A stretch of DNA of 64,000 bases, taken from positions 18,173,235 to 18,237,234 of the forward strand of contig NC_092813.1 in NCBI RefSeq assembly GCF_040954645.1, in the 5' to 3' direction. The number at the start of each line of letters is the position of its first letter. Within the stretch, counting starts at the first letter, position 1. The DNA is from Diabrotica undecimpunctata. Lineage: Eukaryota > Arthropoda > Insecta > Coleoptera > Chrysomelidae. Shown piece by piece: positions 21,316-32,020 of the stretch. The notes under the pieces were generated by a model. It was not told where the DNA came from, made no database searches, and saw nothing but the letters and a program-made list of their open reading frames with translations. Position numbers and translations under genes: made by a program.

Positions 21316-21599
21316 GTAATACAAGGAAATGTTTGTACCTTTTCAAAATTTTTTGTACCCTAAACACAACTGGCGCGTTAGCGCACCACTTTCTAGATTA
21401 TGTATTTTTATAACAATTTCATAAAAGACCAGTGTCAACTGTTTGTCGCCACTATCAGTATTTTGGATTTGACCTTGAAGGGTCTAAAGTATTGGAATGT
21501 TGTGTTTTTGTTAATCTTGTTAGAAACGCCGTTGAGTTTTATATGTTTGTTAGTTGGTTACAATAATTGTTCCATTTCTTACACAACAACAACTTGCAG

Positions 21600-21778
21600 C
21601 TGCTTTAGAGGAGGTAGTTGATGAGCTGGAAAATTATGGTACGTATTTGTATTTCACATTGCCTTGATATGCATACTACATTATATGTAATTTTTAGGTG
21701 AAATAGATATTGTTTAAATTCCGCCAGACGTGAATGAATTAACTGATGAGGATAATATTCCAGACCCAGAGGGAATTG
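21600..21778 (+). pseudogene. piggyBac-like transposase, N-terminal acidic segment with possible intron
   Basis: ALEEVVDELENYG is followed by a GT...TTTTTAG segment of about 60 bp (roughly 21,637-21,700) that could be a small intron, and then PPDVNELTDEDNIPDPEG. The PPDVNELTDED text is typical of the acidic N-terminus of this subfamily. The frame has a stop just before PPD. Confidence 0.6.
21768..21778. repeat. Target site duplication of the nested LINE, left copy
   Basis: AGAGGGAATTG, repeated exactly at 22,523-22,533. Confidence 0.85.
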
Positions 21779-22522
21779 CAGACACTTGTCTCCAGGGTAG
21801 CAGAAGTAAGTAGCAGGTTTGGGCTTGATTTTAACATTATAAAAATCAAATACATGGTTATAAGCAAAAATAGGATACCACCTGGTCAATTACTAGTTAA
21901 CCAACAACCTATAAAACAAATCACCAACTTTTGTTATCTGGGTGCAAACTTAAATGACCAGTGGGACCAATCGACGAAAATTAAGATAAGGATCGAGAAG
22001 GCAAGATCAGCTTTCGTCAAAATGAAAAAAATCTTTAACAGCCACGATATAAAATTGGAAATAAAAGTTCGTTTACATACAATGCTACGTATTCTCCGTT
22101 CTTTTATATGGCGTGGAGTCATGGACCTTAACTAAAGCATCACTGAAGAGAATCGAAGTATTTGAGATGTGGTGGTATAGACGCACGTTGAGGATTTCTT
22201 GGATAGACAGAGTTACCAACGAAGAAGTACTACATAGAATGGGTAAAGAGCGCGAACTAGTCATAACCATAAAACGTTGCAAACTAAAATACCTGGGCCA
22301 TATAATGCGCAATAAACAACGATACAACCTACTTCGGACCATACTTCAAGGTAAAGTGCATGGGAAAAGAGGTCCAGGACGAAGAAGAATATCCTGGCTG
22401 CATAACCGGCGAAAATGGTTTAACTTAACCACTACCGGACTTTTCAGGGCAGCAGTCAACAAAGTCAGAATAGCCATGTTAGTGTCCAATATCCGTAACG
22501 GATAGGCACCATAAGAAGAAGA
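21779..22522 (+). pseudogene. 5'-truncated RTE-like LINE inserted in the piggyBac-like gene
   Basis: An insertion of about 744 bp bounded by an 11-bp direct repeat. It encodes the end of a LINE ORF: TLVSRVAEVSSRFGLDFNI, TNFCYLGANLNDQWDQSTKI and KARSAFVKMKKIFNSHDI. After one frameshift near 22,100 come ESWTLTKASLKRIEVFEMWW, TNEEVLHRMGKERELV, KLKYLGHIMRNKQRYNLL, GKRGPGRRRISWL and RAAVNKVRIAMLVSNIRNG, then a stop. The last bases are a GAAGAAGAAGAG simple tail, the usual 3' end for this group. The subfamily differs from the copy at 19.8-20.6 kb. Confidence 0.88.
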
Positions 22523-22533
22523 AGAGGGAATTG
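22523..22533. repeat. Target site duplication of the nested LINE, right copy
   Basis: AGAGGGAATTG, identical to 21,768-21,778. The interrupted piggyBac frame resumes here. Confidence 0.85.
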
Positions 22534-23549
22534 GAAATTAATTTACGGGCCACAATAAAGATATTGCCGGCACATTTAATATCCACACTAAGGAGGAAGA
22601 TTTACATGATGTAGTAAACGATCTGCGTTTCGTAGCGAAATCTCCGACTGAGAAATCCTTGCATACAAAAAGTAAATCTAGAAGTCAGAAATAAAAAAAA
22701 TCTGAAAGAGAGTCCCAAGTAATGAATCTCTGAAGGCTTTGGAAGGATTGACACCATTAGAAATTTTCTTGTTATTTTTTGACTTAGATATGCAAAATAT
22801 GATTGTTTAATATTCTTTACATTTTGCTCGTACCAATAACAGTCATAATTTTAGTCTAACTAGAAAAGACTTTATAAGTCGTAACAACATAAAATGCAAA
22901 TAACATAAAACGTTATTTGCATTTAAGCGATAGTGGACAGCTTGATACAAGTGATAAGTTTTGTAAATTGCGCCCATTTTTTGACAAAACCAATAAGAAA
23001 TTCAGGCAATTTGGTGTGTTCTCACACAACATATCTATAGATGAAGAAATAGTTCCATACTTTGGACGGTACTCGTGTAAGGTGTGTATAAAAGGCAAGC
23101 CAGTAAGGTTCGGTTTTAATCTTTAATGTATTTGGTCAAGTGAAGGATGTATTTACAAGTTTGTGTCCTATCAAGATGTATCTACTGAGCCAGTGGACAA
23201 AAAAAAAACATTGGGTACTAGAGATGTTCTGGATTTATTATCAATGATTAAAAATAAGAATAATCACAACATATTTTTCGACAATTTTTTCTCATCCTAT
23301 GGCTTATTTCGAACACTGAAAGAACAATGGTTTTTTGCAACAGGGACTATAAGAGCAGATAGAACAGAAGGGTTTCCCCTAGAGTGTACAAACCTTATAA
23401 AAAAGCTCAAAGGTGGTTATGTTTACTTAAGGTGGTTCGCAGAATACCCGCATTTCTTTAATACGTTCGATAATTCAATAAGTTCATTTATTAGCACCCA
23501 ATGCCACATTGAACCATTGTCCACTACAAGGAGATACAGACGACCATAA
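22534..23549 (+). pseudogene. piggyBac-like transposase, middle part with internal deletion
   Basis: At about 22,710-22,880 the plus strand reads VPSNESLKALEGLTPLEIFL, LFFDLDMQNMIV and NNSHNFSLTRKDF. These are the helices ahead of the catalytic core. The text then jumps at about 22,900 to HLSDSGQLDTSDKFCKLRPF, losing roughly 60-70 residues. The core continues with ISIDEEIVPYFGR (first catalytic Asp), a stop at 23,123, FVSYQDVSTEP, and IFFDNFFSSYGLF (second Asp). After LKKLKGGY-type text the similarity ends, so the third Asp and the zinc domain are missing. The missing segment is the one preserved as a fragment at 6.64-6.87 kb. Confidence 0.85.
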
Positions 23550-23778
23550 AAAATAATATTAGTGTGCCATAGCCTGCAGTTATTTACAGTTAAATTATAT
23601 TTATGCGCATCATTGATTGGATATCTATTTAGCGTATTCTAAACTCCAACCAACTACACATCCTTAAGTAGAATTCGCTTTAATATGCAAATACCCGTTG
23701 AACGATACATAATTTTCTAAGTTCTATATATAATAATTCACACAATAACACAGATTCACGTTTTTTTTTCTGTTACTT

Positions 23779-24375
23779 CTAGCTTAATGCGTAAGAGAGA
23801 TTTTCTAAATTTCTTGGTACCTCAGCAATATTGTTTGTACAGGTACAATTAGAAATCATGATCCCAGTATTTTCAAAATTTTGTAAAATCCTTTGAATTG
23901 TTGAATGACTTGGAATTGGTTTATTGCGATATCTTACGCTAAAGAAAGAACTGACAATTCGCGCACTATTGCCTGAATAAAACATTTTTATTATTGCTAC
24001 TTTCTCCTCAACTGAATACATTTTTAATCGACTTTATTGTTTTTTAAACAATAAATCACAAAATAGAAATTTTGGCAATTCAAATATTTTCAAATATCAG
24101 ACACATCAATATAACCAAACGCAACATATCATACACATTTTTGCACAGCGTGTGACCTGACTTTAAGGGGTGGCCTGAAAAATGTATTATATTCTTGCAA
24201 AATTTTGGAATACGTTTAATTCGTAGAACAATTTTAACATTGATTTCCGATACATATTTCAATCCTCTACAAATAGTTTTTCTTGACTTTTGGCGTAAAA
24301 TAATTAGGGAAGCAGGAATTCAACAATTTAGAATGTTCCATTTCCTATAGTCCATTTGACGATTCACCACTCTGT
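23779..24375 (-). pseudogene. Mariner-like (DUF4817 type) transposase, N-terminal HTH fragment
   Basis: The minus-strand frame 24,021-23,779 starts MYSVEEKVAIIKMFYSGNSA and continues with PSHSTIQRILQNFENTGIM. This is the DUF4817-type helix-turn-helix found at the start of many insect mariner-like transposases. The DDE domain is absent. Upstream on the same strand the sequence reaches a TACAGAGTGG end at the palindrome at 24,367-24,388, plausibly this element's terminus. Confidence 0.7.
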
Positions 24376-24388
24376 ATATACAGAGTGG
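24367..24388. repeat. Perfect 22-bp palindrome at the junction of two mariner-like ends
   Basis: CCACTCTGTAT followed by its exact reverse complement. The centre is TATA, and each half reads TACAGAGTGG going outward. This is what two terminal inverted repeats meeting at a TA target would give. Confidence 0.75.
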
Positions 24389-24659
24389 ATTAAAAGTCTG
24401 AAAACGCCTAATTATCTCTTAAATGAAATGTGTACAAGAACTAAGATACGCCTACTCTGTAATATAGGGATTTTAAATGTGATGCTTGCAATGTTGCCAG
24501 GTTTAAGGTTTTTCTGATATCATTAGTCACTTTGGTTTTCTATATAAAATACTCTGTAGATTGTATTATTATTGGAATTCCTACTTCAATACGATTTCAA
24601 CAATATCTAACAATTGGTATTTTGTCTGGTTGTGAAGGTCTTAAATAAATAAAACTTCT

Positions 24660-25965
24660 TAGTGTCAAAGAGTTTTGAAGTAATTCAGCAAAGTTAGAGT
24701 TCTGTGATTTTGACAATAATTTTTAAAACTAACAATAACTTGACGTGTATTGGAAAGCTTTGTAAAATAAATTGTATTAATAACTAAAGCGGATAGTTAT
24801 TGTATGTGTTACTATAAAGAAAGTTTTTAATAAAAAGAGCGAATTATAAAGTTCCTCTCCCAAACCATTTTTCTATCCATAAGACGACGGTACAAAAAAT
24901 TGTAAAGCGCTTTGAGGAAACTGAACGAATAAAAGGTGGCATTGGAACAGATAGATCATGAACTGTTATACATTACGATAAAATTTTAGATATTGTTCTG
25001 AAGCTAATTTCTTGTGACATTTTAAAGTAATTATTATTTAAAAGGAATAAGCAACAATTAACGGTTAAATTAAATTTATTAACGTTTCAATTTTCATTTC
25101 GAAAATCGTTCTTAAAACACAAACATTAGTTTTGAGAAAGGTTTCTATTTTGAGAACGATTTCCGAAGTTGAAATTGAAACGTTAATAAATTTACTTTAA
25201 CCTTTAATTGTGGCTTATTCCCATTTAAATTATAAAAACTTTAAATTGAATGCAGAGTTTCGACAAAAATCCACATATATCCTTACGCAAAACTACACAA
25301 ATACATGATGTAGGTCATTCTTCAGACTTACGTGTTTTACATAAGAATTAATTTAAACCCTACAAAATCCAGTTGTTGCAAGAAATAAATGAAGTTGACT
25401 ACCACTGAAGACTACATTTTAATGGTGTAATAAGAATGACGAGAACTTCAGTAAAAATGTTTTTCCGACGAAGCAATATTTACACTCTGTGGGAATGTAA
25501 ATCAGGCAAATTTAAAATATTGAAGTTAGGTAAATCCACAGTGGATACGTGAAAACAATACTCAAAGACCACCAAAACTGAATGTATGATCGGAAATAGT
25601 AGGTACTCAGATAATTGGGTCATTTTTTATATAAGAAAATTTAAATAATTATGAACTGCTATTTAGTACTGAAATTGTATGTGCCCTGAAAAATAAGTTT
25701 GGAGCCAATTTTAATGAGATGCGGTTTGAAGAAAATAAAGCTCTAGCTTATTTAGGTGTAAATGTTCGGCGTTCTTTAGATCAGGCAATTTCCGGATCTT
25801 TTCTCGTTCACTCGTTTTTATCCTAAAGATTATTTTTATTTGGCATAGTTTAAAAGTAAAATCCATAAAACTAAACCAGCAAGTGTTGCAAAGCTAAGGC
25901 AAAGAATTATCGAGGAATCCATATTAAATTCTTGGAAAACATGAAGAAATGTATTGGATGCATTC
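24660..25965 (+). pseudogene. Mariner-like DDE transposase remnant, interrupted by a foldback sequence
   Basis: Pieces of a DUF4817-type transposase in order: SIHKTTVQKIVKRFEETERI (about 24,880-24,940), YDKILDIV, then after the foldback STRKTTQIHDVGHSSDLRVL, HKN and PYKIQLLQEINEVDYH (about 25,260-25,400), then the catalytic-domain start SDEAIFTL-GNVNQANLKY and NPQWIREN (about 25,455-25,560), IVGTQIIGSFFI, ALAYLGVNVRRSLDQA (about 25,740-25,790) and KSKIHKTKPASVAKLRQRII near 25,860-25,920. The blocks match the order of this family's DDE domain. There are many stops and frameshifts. The copy is old and dead. Confidence 0.75.
25036..25230. repeat. Foldback (long imperfect inverted repeat) inserted in the mariner-like remnant
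   Basis: About 85 bp at each side are reverse complements with scattered mismatches: the left arm starts ATTTAAAAGGAATAAGC, and the right arm on the other strand starts ATTTAAATGGGAATAAGC. They share CAATTAA and TTTATTAACGTTTCAATT. The loop is about 25 bp. It separates blocks that are adjacent in the transposase family, so it is an insertion. It could be a small foldback transposon or two Penelope-like ends head to head; I could not decide. Confidence 0.75.
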
Positions 25966-25999
25966 TAGCATCGGTTAGGGTACTCTAGGCTGGTTTTTG

Positions 26000-26250
26000 A
26001 GTTTTAAAGTGCAAAAACCATCATCAGCAAGTGCAAGAGCCCTTACTGATAATGCGCTGACCAATAGGGTTAACTTGGTATGTATATCGAGGTACACAGA
26101 CATGGAGGGATACGAACGGGCTGACGCCCTGGCAATACAGGGACTCAAACCTGTGATTGGAGGGCCCTTTAGTACTAGTCAGGTCTGTGTCTGAAGGGCT
26201 CACAATTGGGCCCTGCTCCGATCTACAATAACCATAACCATAACCATACG
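26000..26250 (+). pseudogene. LINE 3' end with RNase H remnant and hexanucleotide tail
   Basis: The plus strand reads ALTNRVNLVCISRYTDMEGY then ERADALAIQG and PVIGGPF. This resembles the last RNase H block (VNLVWVPGHxGIxGNExADxLA) of Jockey/R1-like LINEs. After the stop the sequence ends in four ATAACC-type hexamers at about 26,225-26,248, a plausible simple-repeat tail. The catalytic residues are not covered. The identification rests on one short block. Confidence 0.55.
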
Positions 26251-26254
26251 TTCA

Positions 26255-26640
26255 ATAATATCGAAGATGCTGTGTAGTGCAATTTTGGGAGTCGCCTAGT
26301 TTGTTTTTGCTATCTTAATACCTATATTTGCTATATCCTATGTCGCAAATTAAGATTCGATCAGTTGTTTATTTTGTATTTAACCAAAGGCCTTCTTTAA
26401 GACAATAAATCAAAACTTGTCTTATAGGTAGTAAATTTATTTTTATGCATAGTGACCTATAATATCTGGTTTGTAACTCTACACTGTTTGTGTAGTTGTT
26501 TATTTTATTTTCAGACAGAGGCCTTCTTAAAGTCAATAAATCAAAATTTTTTGACTTTAGTAGGTTTTTAGTAGATTTATTTTCATCCGTAGTGCCTATA
26601 TATCGTATGTAATTATACGTTTATTAATAACCAAGATACT
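26255..26640. repeat. Diverged local duplications
   Basis: Segments near 26,258-26,315 and 26,619-26,680 (AAGATGCTGTGTAGTGC versus AAGATACTGTGCAGTGT) are related, as are 26,363-26,460 and 26,490-26,600 (AGGCCTTCTT followed by CAATAAATCAAAA). They look like an old, rearranged duplication with no coding content. Confidence 0.6.
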
Positions 26641-27080
26641 GTGCAGTGTCTTTTTGGTAATCGCCTTGTTTGTTTTTATCTTAATATAATTTTATCCCCT
26701 CCTCTTTCATTTAATGTACCACATGCTGCAATAGGACCAATAACAACGGAGATCTAACGTAATGCCTCTTTGACATTGCCGGTACGTTTGTTTTTGCCTC
26801 AATTGTAATAGCTACCTTTTTCTCTTTCCGACAAGACCTTACATGTCACGATCCGTAGAACCGTTCTCGAGCTGTGCCACTTTGCGAACAATTTACGTAT
26901 TAATGACGGTCGTAAAAATCTGTCTCGTATTTAATAATTTGTGTCCCATCAAAAAAGTGTTCAACATCGCTTAAGAAGTTTTTACTTAAAAATAGCCATC
27001 TTCTAATAAAAAACTCCATCCTCCGTTTACATATAACGCAACCACAAACACACAAGACAACAATTATCATCCTCGAGGTC
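26641..27080. other. No feature recognised
   Basis: Short frames only. The 60-codon minus-strand frame at 26,900-27,082 has no recognisable motif. Confidence 0.5.
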
Positions 27081-28739
27081 ATAGTCTAGATCATTTCAGA
27101 TCTGATATTCAAAAAACTTACACATTAAGTGACATTCAAAACACTCATCCGACATACAACATACAAATTCCTAACAACACACAACAAAGACATTACACAC
27201 ATTAAAATACACATCAAAATTCATCATTTATAGTCACTCCATAAATCACAGAGTATTACAACCAACTACAAATTTTCTTAGACCCCTTAAACTTAGGCAA
27301 CTCTTTAAAATATGACATCAAACAAATAACACACTACACAAACGACTTTATGTAACAAAACCCATAAAGGATCTCAACTTAGAACTCATACAAATAGAGT
27401 AGTCGAGTTACTAATAGTCGATTATTAATCTCCTGTTAAAGGAGATTAATAACCAGTCGGTATGCTTACGCTCATCCCAGTTGTTCCGAGTGTCCATTAA
27501 TATAGACGGACGCCCGATTTTAACAACTAAAGAACTCAAGGAACTGAGGAAGTAGTGGTGAGTATACGGAACTATTACGATTACTAGAACGGAGAGTCCC
27601 TTGTATCACTTAATGCAACACACTCATACGATACAAAATACACGATAAACCACATTTCTAACCAAATTCTTCAGTCAAACCCCACTAATCCTTATCGTTC
27701 CGCATATGTTAGAAGACGAAAAGAATTTCTTTGCAGTCTACGTGAACAAGTTGAATAAGATAGCCTACCTTTATACAACAAACCCCATTAATACCAAACC
27801 TCTGCAGAACAAACTTAAAGTTTTACCTGGAGCCAAAAACCTAACCATCACAAACAAATCCAACCAAAAAACACCCATCCCATTCCGCCGCCCAGTCCCA
27901 GAAAACATCACATAAACAAATCTAAACGCACACATTCCTTAATAATTCCGCAATCAACACAGATTCAACAGATTATTTATTTAAATCTCAAAATCTACCC
28001 ATTTATCGAAATTTAAGTCACTTACAGTCTACTCTCCTTACAAATCCGCCACACTTACAACCAAATCCAAAATCAACACATCACCCCTTATACCTTATAT
28101 TCCATATTACAGTACATAAACATTACAGTTACACACAATACACAACATTGAACCTTTACCCCCATCCTTAAAATCAAAAAACACAAAACGAAACACATAC
28201 AACTCAATCTACACAACAATCAACTCAAACAACCGATCAAATCCATCTTCTACAACTATCACACACAGCAACAAAAAAACACAAGACAACTCAACAAGAC
28301 AACAAAGCAAATACCCTATAGAACACATCCCACCAACCGATTGCCAACAAAACACTTCTCAACAATATTTTAAAATCAAACGAACTTCTTTCCAATAACA
28401 TAGCCCACTTAAAAGTCTATTCATTAGACATAACAGCATCCCTCAACACATAACCCTAAACCCTAACTCCTAAATATCCACGAATTTTAGAAAAAACTAA
28501 GAAGCAATATCGTGATAATCACTATTGGCCCTATATATTTTAATAACACTCCACAAAAGTCACAACCAAAATCCAATCAAGCCTCCATCTCGTCACGACA
28601 GGCGGTAACAAAAATTTTTCACAAAAAAACATTGAAGACCATTAGTCACAAGGCCACTTCCCTAACATTTAAATTGTCAGAATAATTGTCCGCTAAAATA
28701 ACAACCCTATACACTTTGTCCAAGTTTTTGAGAACTCTG
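27081..28739. other. Strongly G-poor, A/C-rich stretch
   Basis: On the plus strand G is rare for more than 1.5 kb; several 60-base lines around 28,020-28,260 contain only one to three G while C is near one third. The only frame of note (27,706-27,915, starting MLEDEKNFFAVYVNKLNKIA) is unrecognised. The stretch lies directly upstream of a LINE ORF1 zinc-knuckle remnant on the same strand, so it could be the A/C-rich upstream part of that LINE. It could also be shaped by strand-biased mutation. Confidence 0.6.
27422..27452. repeat. Perfect 13-bp-stem hairpin
   Basis: TTATTAATCTCCT, a 5-nt loop, then its exact reverse complement. No T tract or element end that would explain it is seen beside it. 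Confidence 0.8.
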
Positions 28740-29040
28740 AACTCGAGAACTTCTGAGAACAGAAATTCTCAGAAGCACTGAAACATTGAAGATTATTCGT
28801 TGTGAAATCCCTGGATCGAATAACGTCATCCCCCTGCGCTTAAAATATTATTTTAGATGCTGCCAAAGCGAACGTCACAACACAGAATACCAACAAAAAG
28901 CCACTATTTCTCCAAACTGCGGACAAAATCAGAAATATAAAATGGCAGATGCACCATCCGGATTAAACTGTTGCGGCACATACTCGGTATTGTCACACAA
29001 ATGTCCCGCCAGAAAAAGTGCTCCCACAACATAGAAACAC
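28740..29040 (+). pseudogene. LINE ORF1 (gag-like) zinc-knuckle remnant
   Basis: The frame reads IIRCEIPGSNNVIPLRLKYY, then FRCCQSERHNTEY, PNCGQNQKYKM, LNCCGTYSVLSHKCPARK. The spaced Cys and His residues resemble degraded C-x2-C-x4-H-x4-C knuckles of Jockey- or CR1-like LINE ORF1 proteins. Several expected Cys are replaced, and no ORF2 follows. The clade cannot be told. Confidence 0.55.
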
Positions 29041-29529
29041 ACATACAGTCACTACCCTAAACAAATTTCATCATACGAACTGACTTCCGACATAAAATCG
29101 ATAATTTATCTCATTCCTATGATCTTTTTCTACGTCTTACTTGAAAAACCTCCTACCAATATCTCTAACGAGATCTTCCGAAATATGTACGGACACGAAA
29201 TCGTAGTGCCAACCTTCAACTTTTCTATAAATCAAAGATTTATACAAACCAGATTTTAATCCCGTTATATCCCACCTATGCTCTAGCTCCTAGAATGCAC
29301 CCACTAGCCATCGACAAAACTACATAACTCCTTCATAGTCGATTTTATTTACAGAAGGACATGGAAAGATTGGTTTTCTGTGGTTTCGCAAACTCATTGC
29401 ACAACGTTAAGCTCCATAAACTCCCACCTAGACTCCGACATCGGTCTTAAGTCATTAACAGAAAATCGTCCCAAACATACAGAAAAACTCCAAGAAGAGG
29501 AATTCTTGGAGCAAGTAGCCTAAAACAAG
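29041..29529. other. No gene recognised; contains one hairpin
   Basis: Only short frames. A hairpin CTCCAAGAA / TTCTTGGAG lies near 29,488-29,511, just outside the 3' end of the adjacent LINE. Confidence 0.5.
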
Positions 29530-31250
29530 GCTTTACCATCTTTATCCTTCTTCTTCGTCTTATTTAGCTTTTTTTATTTCCAGAGGTCTCTGTTCCTTAC
29601 TCTTCGTCGCCACTTATTTCTGTCTACCGGTTCTTCTTCACCTAAATCTTTCTTTCTCAAGTCCTCTTCCACACAGTCCTTCCATATTCTACTCGATTTT
29701 CCTCTACATCTCCTTCCATCAGCTTTTAGCAGCTCTATCTTTCATCCCACATAGTTTTCATCTCTACGTCTGACATGACCACAGCCTTTTTTCTGGAGTA
29801 TTTTTTAAAACTGTAGTCACCTCGGCTCTTTCCCCAATTAAGTGATTTCTAATCCTGTCGTTTCTAGTCTTACTCAACATCCTCCGTAATATTTTTATTT
29901 CAGCTACCTCCATCTTATTTTCCTGAATCTTTTAAACCTACACCAACGTATGTCTTACCACGCTCTTTGATATCTTTCTTTTCAGCTCTTCCCCAATTTT
30001 TATATCACAAAGTACCTCGCTCATTCGCTTCCAGTTAAACCAACCAGCCCGTAGTTCTCCCTCTTCAATAGCCCTTCTTAAACACCCCAACTTCCCCTCA
30101 ACATTTTTTTGATCTTGTCTACTAACACAATATCATCAGCAAAGTGCATTGATCAAGCAGCCCTTTGCCCTACTTTTTCTGTCATTACATCCATAACAAC
30201 ATTAAACAGCTAGGACTTAGTATTGAGCCTTAATGCAAACCAACCGTGAATGGAAAGATTTCGGTCGTCAATTCGCACAAGTCCTTACTTTGGTGTATGC
30301 TCCCTCATACATTTCCTTCACGAGCCCTATGTACTTCTCGGGAACCCATTTCTCTGCCATACATCTCCATAGACCTTGTCTAAGAACTGTATCGTACGCC
30401 TTCCCAAGATCTAAAAATACCAAATATAGCTCTCTTTTATTCTCGCTCTATTTCTCTATCAACTGTCTCAAAGCAAACAAGGCATCCGTTGTCCTCCTTC
30501 CTGGCACAAACCCAAACTGTTCTTCTTCTATGGATGTCTCTCTCCTTAACCTTTACTTTACAGTGTTCTTTCAGATTTTCATTAGTAGTAACTATAGCTC
30601 GCTTTGCTACCTGTATATATCCTTATCTTCCTTTCTTTTAGATCTGCCATACCCCTTTCTAGCTTTTTTCTTCTCTCTAACCTTCTATTACATTGTTCAC
30701 CACCAAGTTTATTTGTCTCTAGGAGGCCCTTTACCAGATGTTTAATCTAGTATTTCCTCTTCCTCTCGCACCACAACTTTACCGTTCGCATCTTACCAGT
30801 CATTTACTTTTTTCCTCAATCTCTTTCAGCACTCTACTCTTATCTTTTAACTTCCACCACTTCACTTTCTGGTATCCTACTTGCTTTCCTGTCCGCCTTA
30901 ACTTTATCTCCGCATTTACTATCAACAGTCGATTTTGACTAGTTACACACTCATCCTTATGTCTTTACAGTTGGTAACGTCTTTTATCTGACTTCCTCTA
31001 CACAGAACAAAATCTATCTCACTTTCCCTCCCCCGTTAGGTAACATATTGGTCTTCAGTCTTCATAAAGAACGTGATAAAGAACGTTAATGACAGCCAAA
31101 TCCCATGCCACTGCAAAGTCAAACACACTATTTCGTTTATCATTTCTTATTCCCATCCCCAAACCTTCATGAACCATTTCTATTCCCGCTCCTTCTCTAC
31201 CTATATGTCCATTCTAATCACCTCCATTACCCATATCCTTCACATAGAAA
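29530..31250 (-). pseudogene. Degenerate RTE-like LINE (endonuclease end, RT, C-terminus)
   Basis: Read on the minus strand from right to left. About 31,200-31,000 gives an endonuclease-like end (MGFGCH, then a box with DFVM-like remains). About 30,520-30,400 gives QFGFVPGRRTTDALFALRQL and LVFLDLGKAYDTVLRQGLWR. About 30,350-30,180 gives VPEKYIGLVKEMYEGAYTKV and LFNVVMDVMTEKVGQRAA. The catalytic SMHFADDIVLVD lies at about 30,121-30,157. About 29,780-29,600 keeps GHVRRRDENYVG and GRRCRGKSSRIWKDCVEEDL. The block order is that of RTE-like RT proteins. Stops and frameshifts are frequent, so the copy is old. The plus-strand open frames here (up to 170 codons) are antisense shadows. Confidence 0.8.
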
Positions 31251-31559
31251 AATCCAATATCGAACCAGAACAAACCGGTACAAATCCAGCATGCAAATTA
31301 GGAATATATACAGCGCACCTTCCAGGAGCCCCTCAGTTAGTGGCCATTCGCTGGCAGGTAAGGAATTCCAGTGGAGATTTTTCTAGAAATTTTTTTCAGG
31401 TGAGTTTTTAAAAATGTTAATATTATTATAGTTTATAGGTCAGTTTGTGTATTAAACTAAATATTGAAAAGAAAGTTAGTTGGATTAGTGTAATGTAATA
31501 TAAATAATATATTATAAATAAACTGTTTTATTTTCTTCTTCTTCTCAGATTGTTTTGTG
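31251..31559. other. No gene recognised
   Basis: Only short frames in AT-rich DNA. Nothing supported. Confidence 0.5.
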
Positions 31560-32020
31560 TTTTGTACGAAAAGCCTAGGTATTTAAAACTTGGTACGTAC
31601 GTTTCTATTGGTATAAGCATATTGGAACTCTAGTAAATTTGGCGTCAATTTCTTCTCAAAGTCTATTTGTTAATTTTGGTTTAACATGGTTTTTTTTTCT
31701 TCTTAATTTTCTAAGGCCTATTTATTTTGTTAAAAGCAAACTTCTGGGGTTCTAAAACTTGGCACATAAGTTTTCCATGGTGTAATAATGATCTTTTGAT
31801 TTTGCGATCGACTTGTCTTCTTTTCCTTTTCCTTCATTCTTTCACGTATTTTTAAATCTTTCTTAAAACTTATCATGTAGGTTCTATTTGGTGTAAGAAC
31901 CCTATTAAGTTTGGTATCGTCATGTCTTCTTCTTTTTCATTCTCACTCGTATTTTTACACATTTTTTTTTCAAAGAATATTTTCTAATCATAAAACTTTA
32001 TAGATAGGTTACATTTATTG
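31560..32020. repeat. Diverged direct repeats, irregular spacing
   Basis: The motif AAAACTTGGYACRTA followed by a GTTTCTATTGGTGTAAG-like segment recurs near 31,588, 31,760, 31,866 and 32,001, each with a pyrimidine-rich TTCTTCTTTTTC stretch nearby. Spacing is 106-172 bp. It is an old, decayed tandem family with no coding content. Confidence 0.5.

Larger units (their letters stand above)
21279..23549 (+). mobile_element. Degenerate piggyBac-like element (second subfamily) with a nested LINE insertion
   Basis: A likely left end is TTAA at 21,279-21,282 followed by CCCATCTTTTACTATTGG and GGGTTAACGCACC, a piggyBac-type terminus. Coding pieces of one transposase then occur in order at about 21,600-21,775, 22,523-22,880 and 22,917-23,549. 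The first interruption is a LINE fragment (21,779-22,522). The second, near 22,880-22,917, is an internal deletion. No right terminus was found, so the 3' part is lost or too decayed. Confidence 0.75.

Noticed and set aside
27422..27452. Hairpin as a Helitron 3' end or a bacterial-type terminator
   Set aside because: No CTRR end follows, no Rep/helicase sequence is near, and the context is eukaryotic.
30233..31411. Plus-strand frames of 66-170 codons with serine/phenylalanine-rich, membrane-like sequence
   Set aside because: The minus strand here encodes recognisable RTE-like RT blocks including FADD, so the plus frames are shadows.
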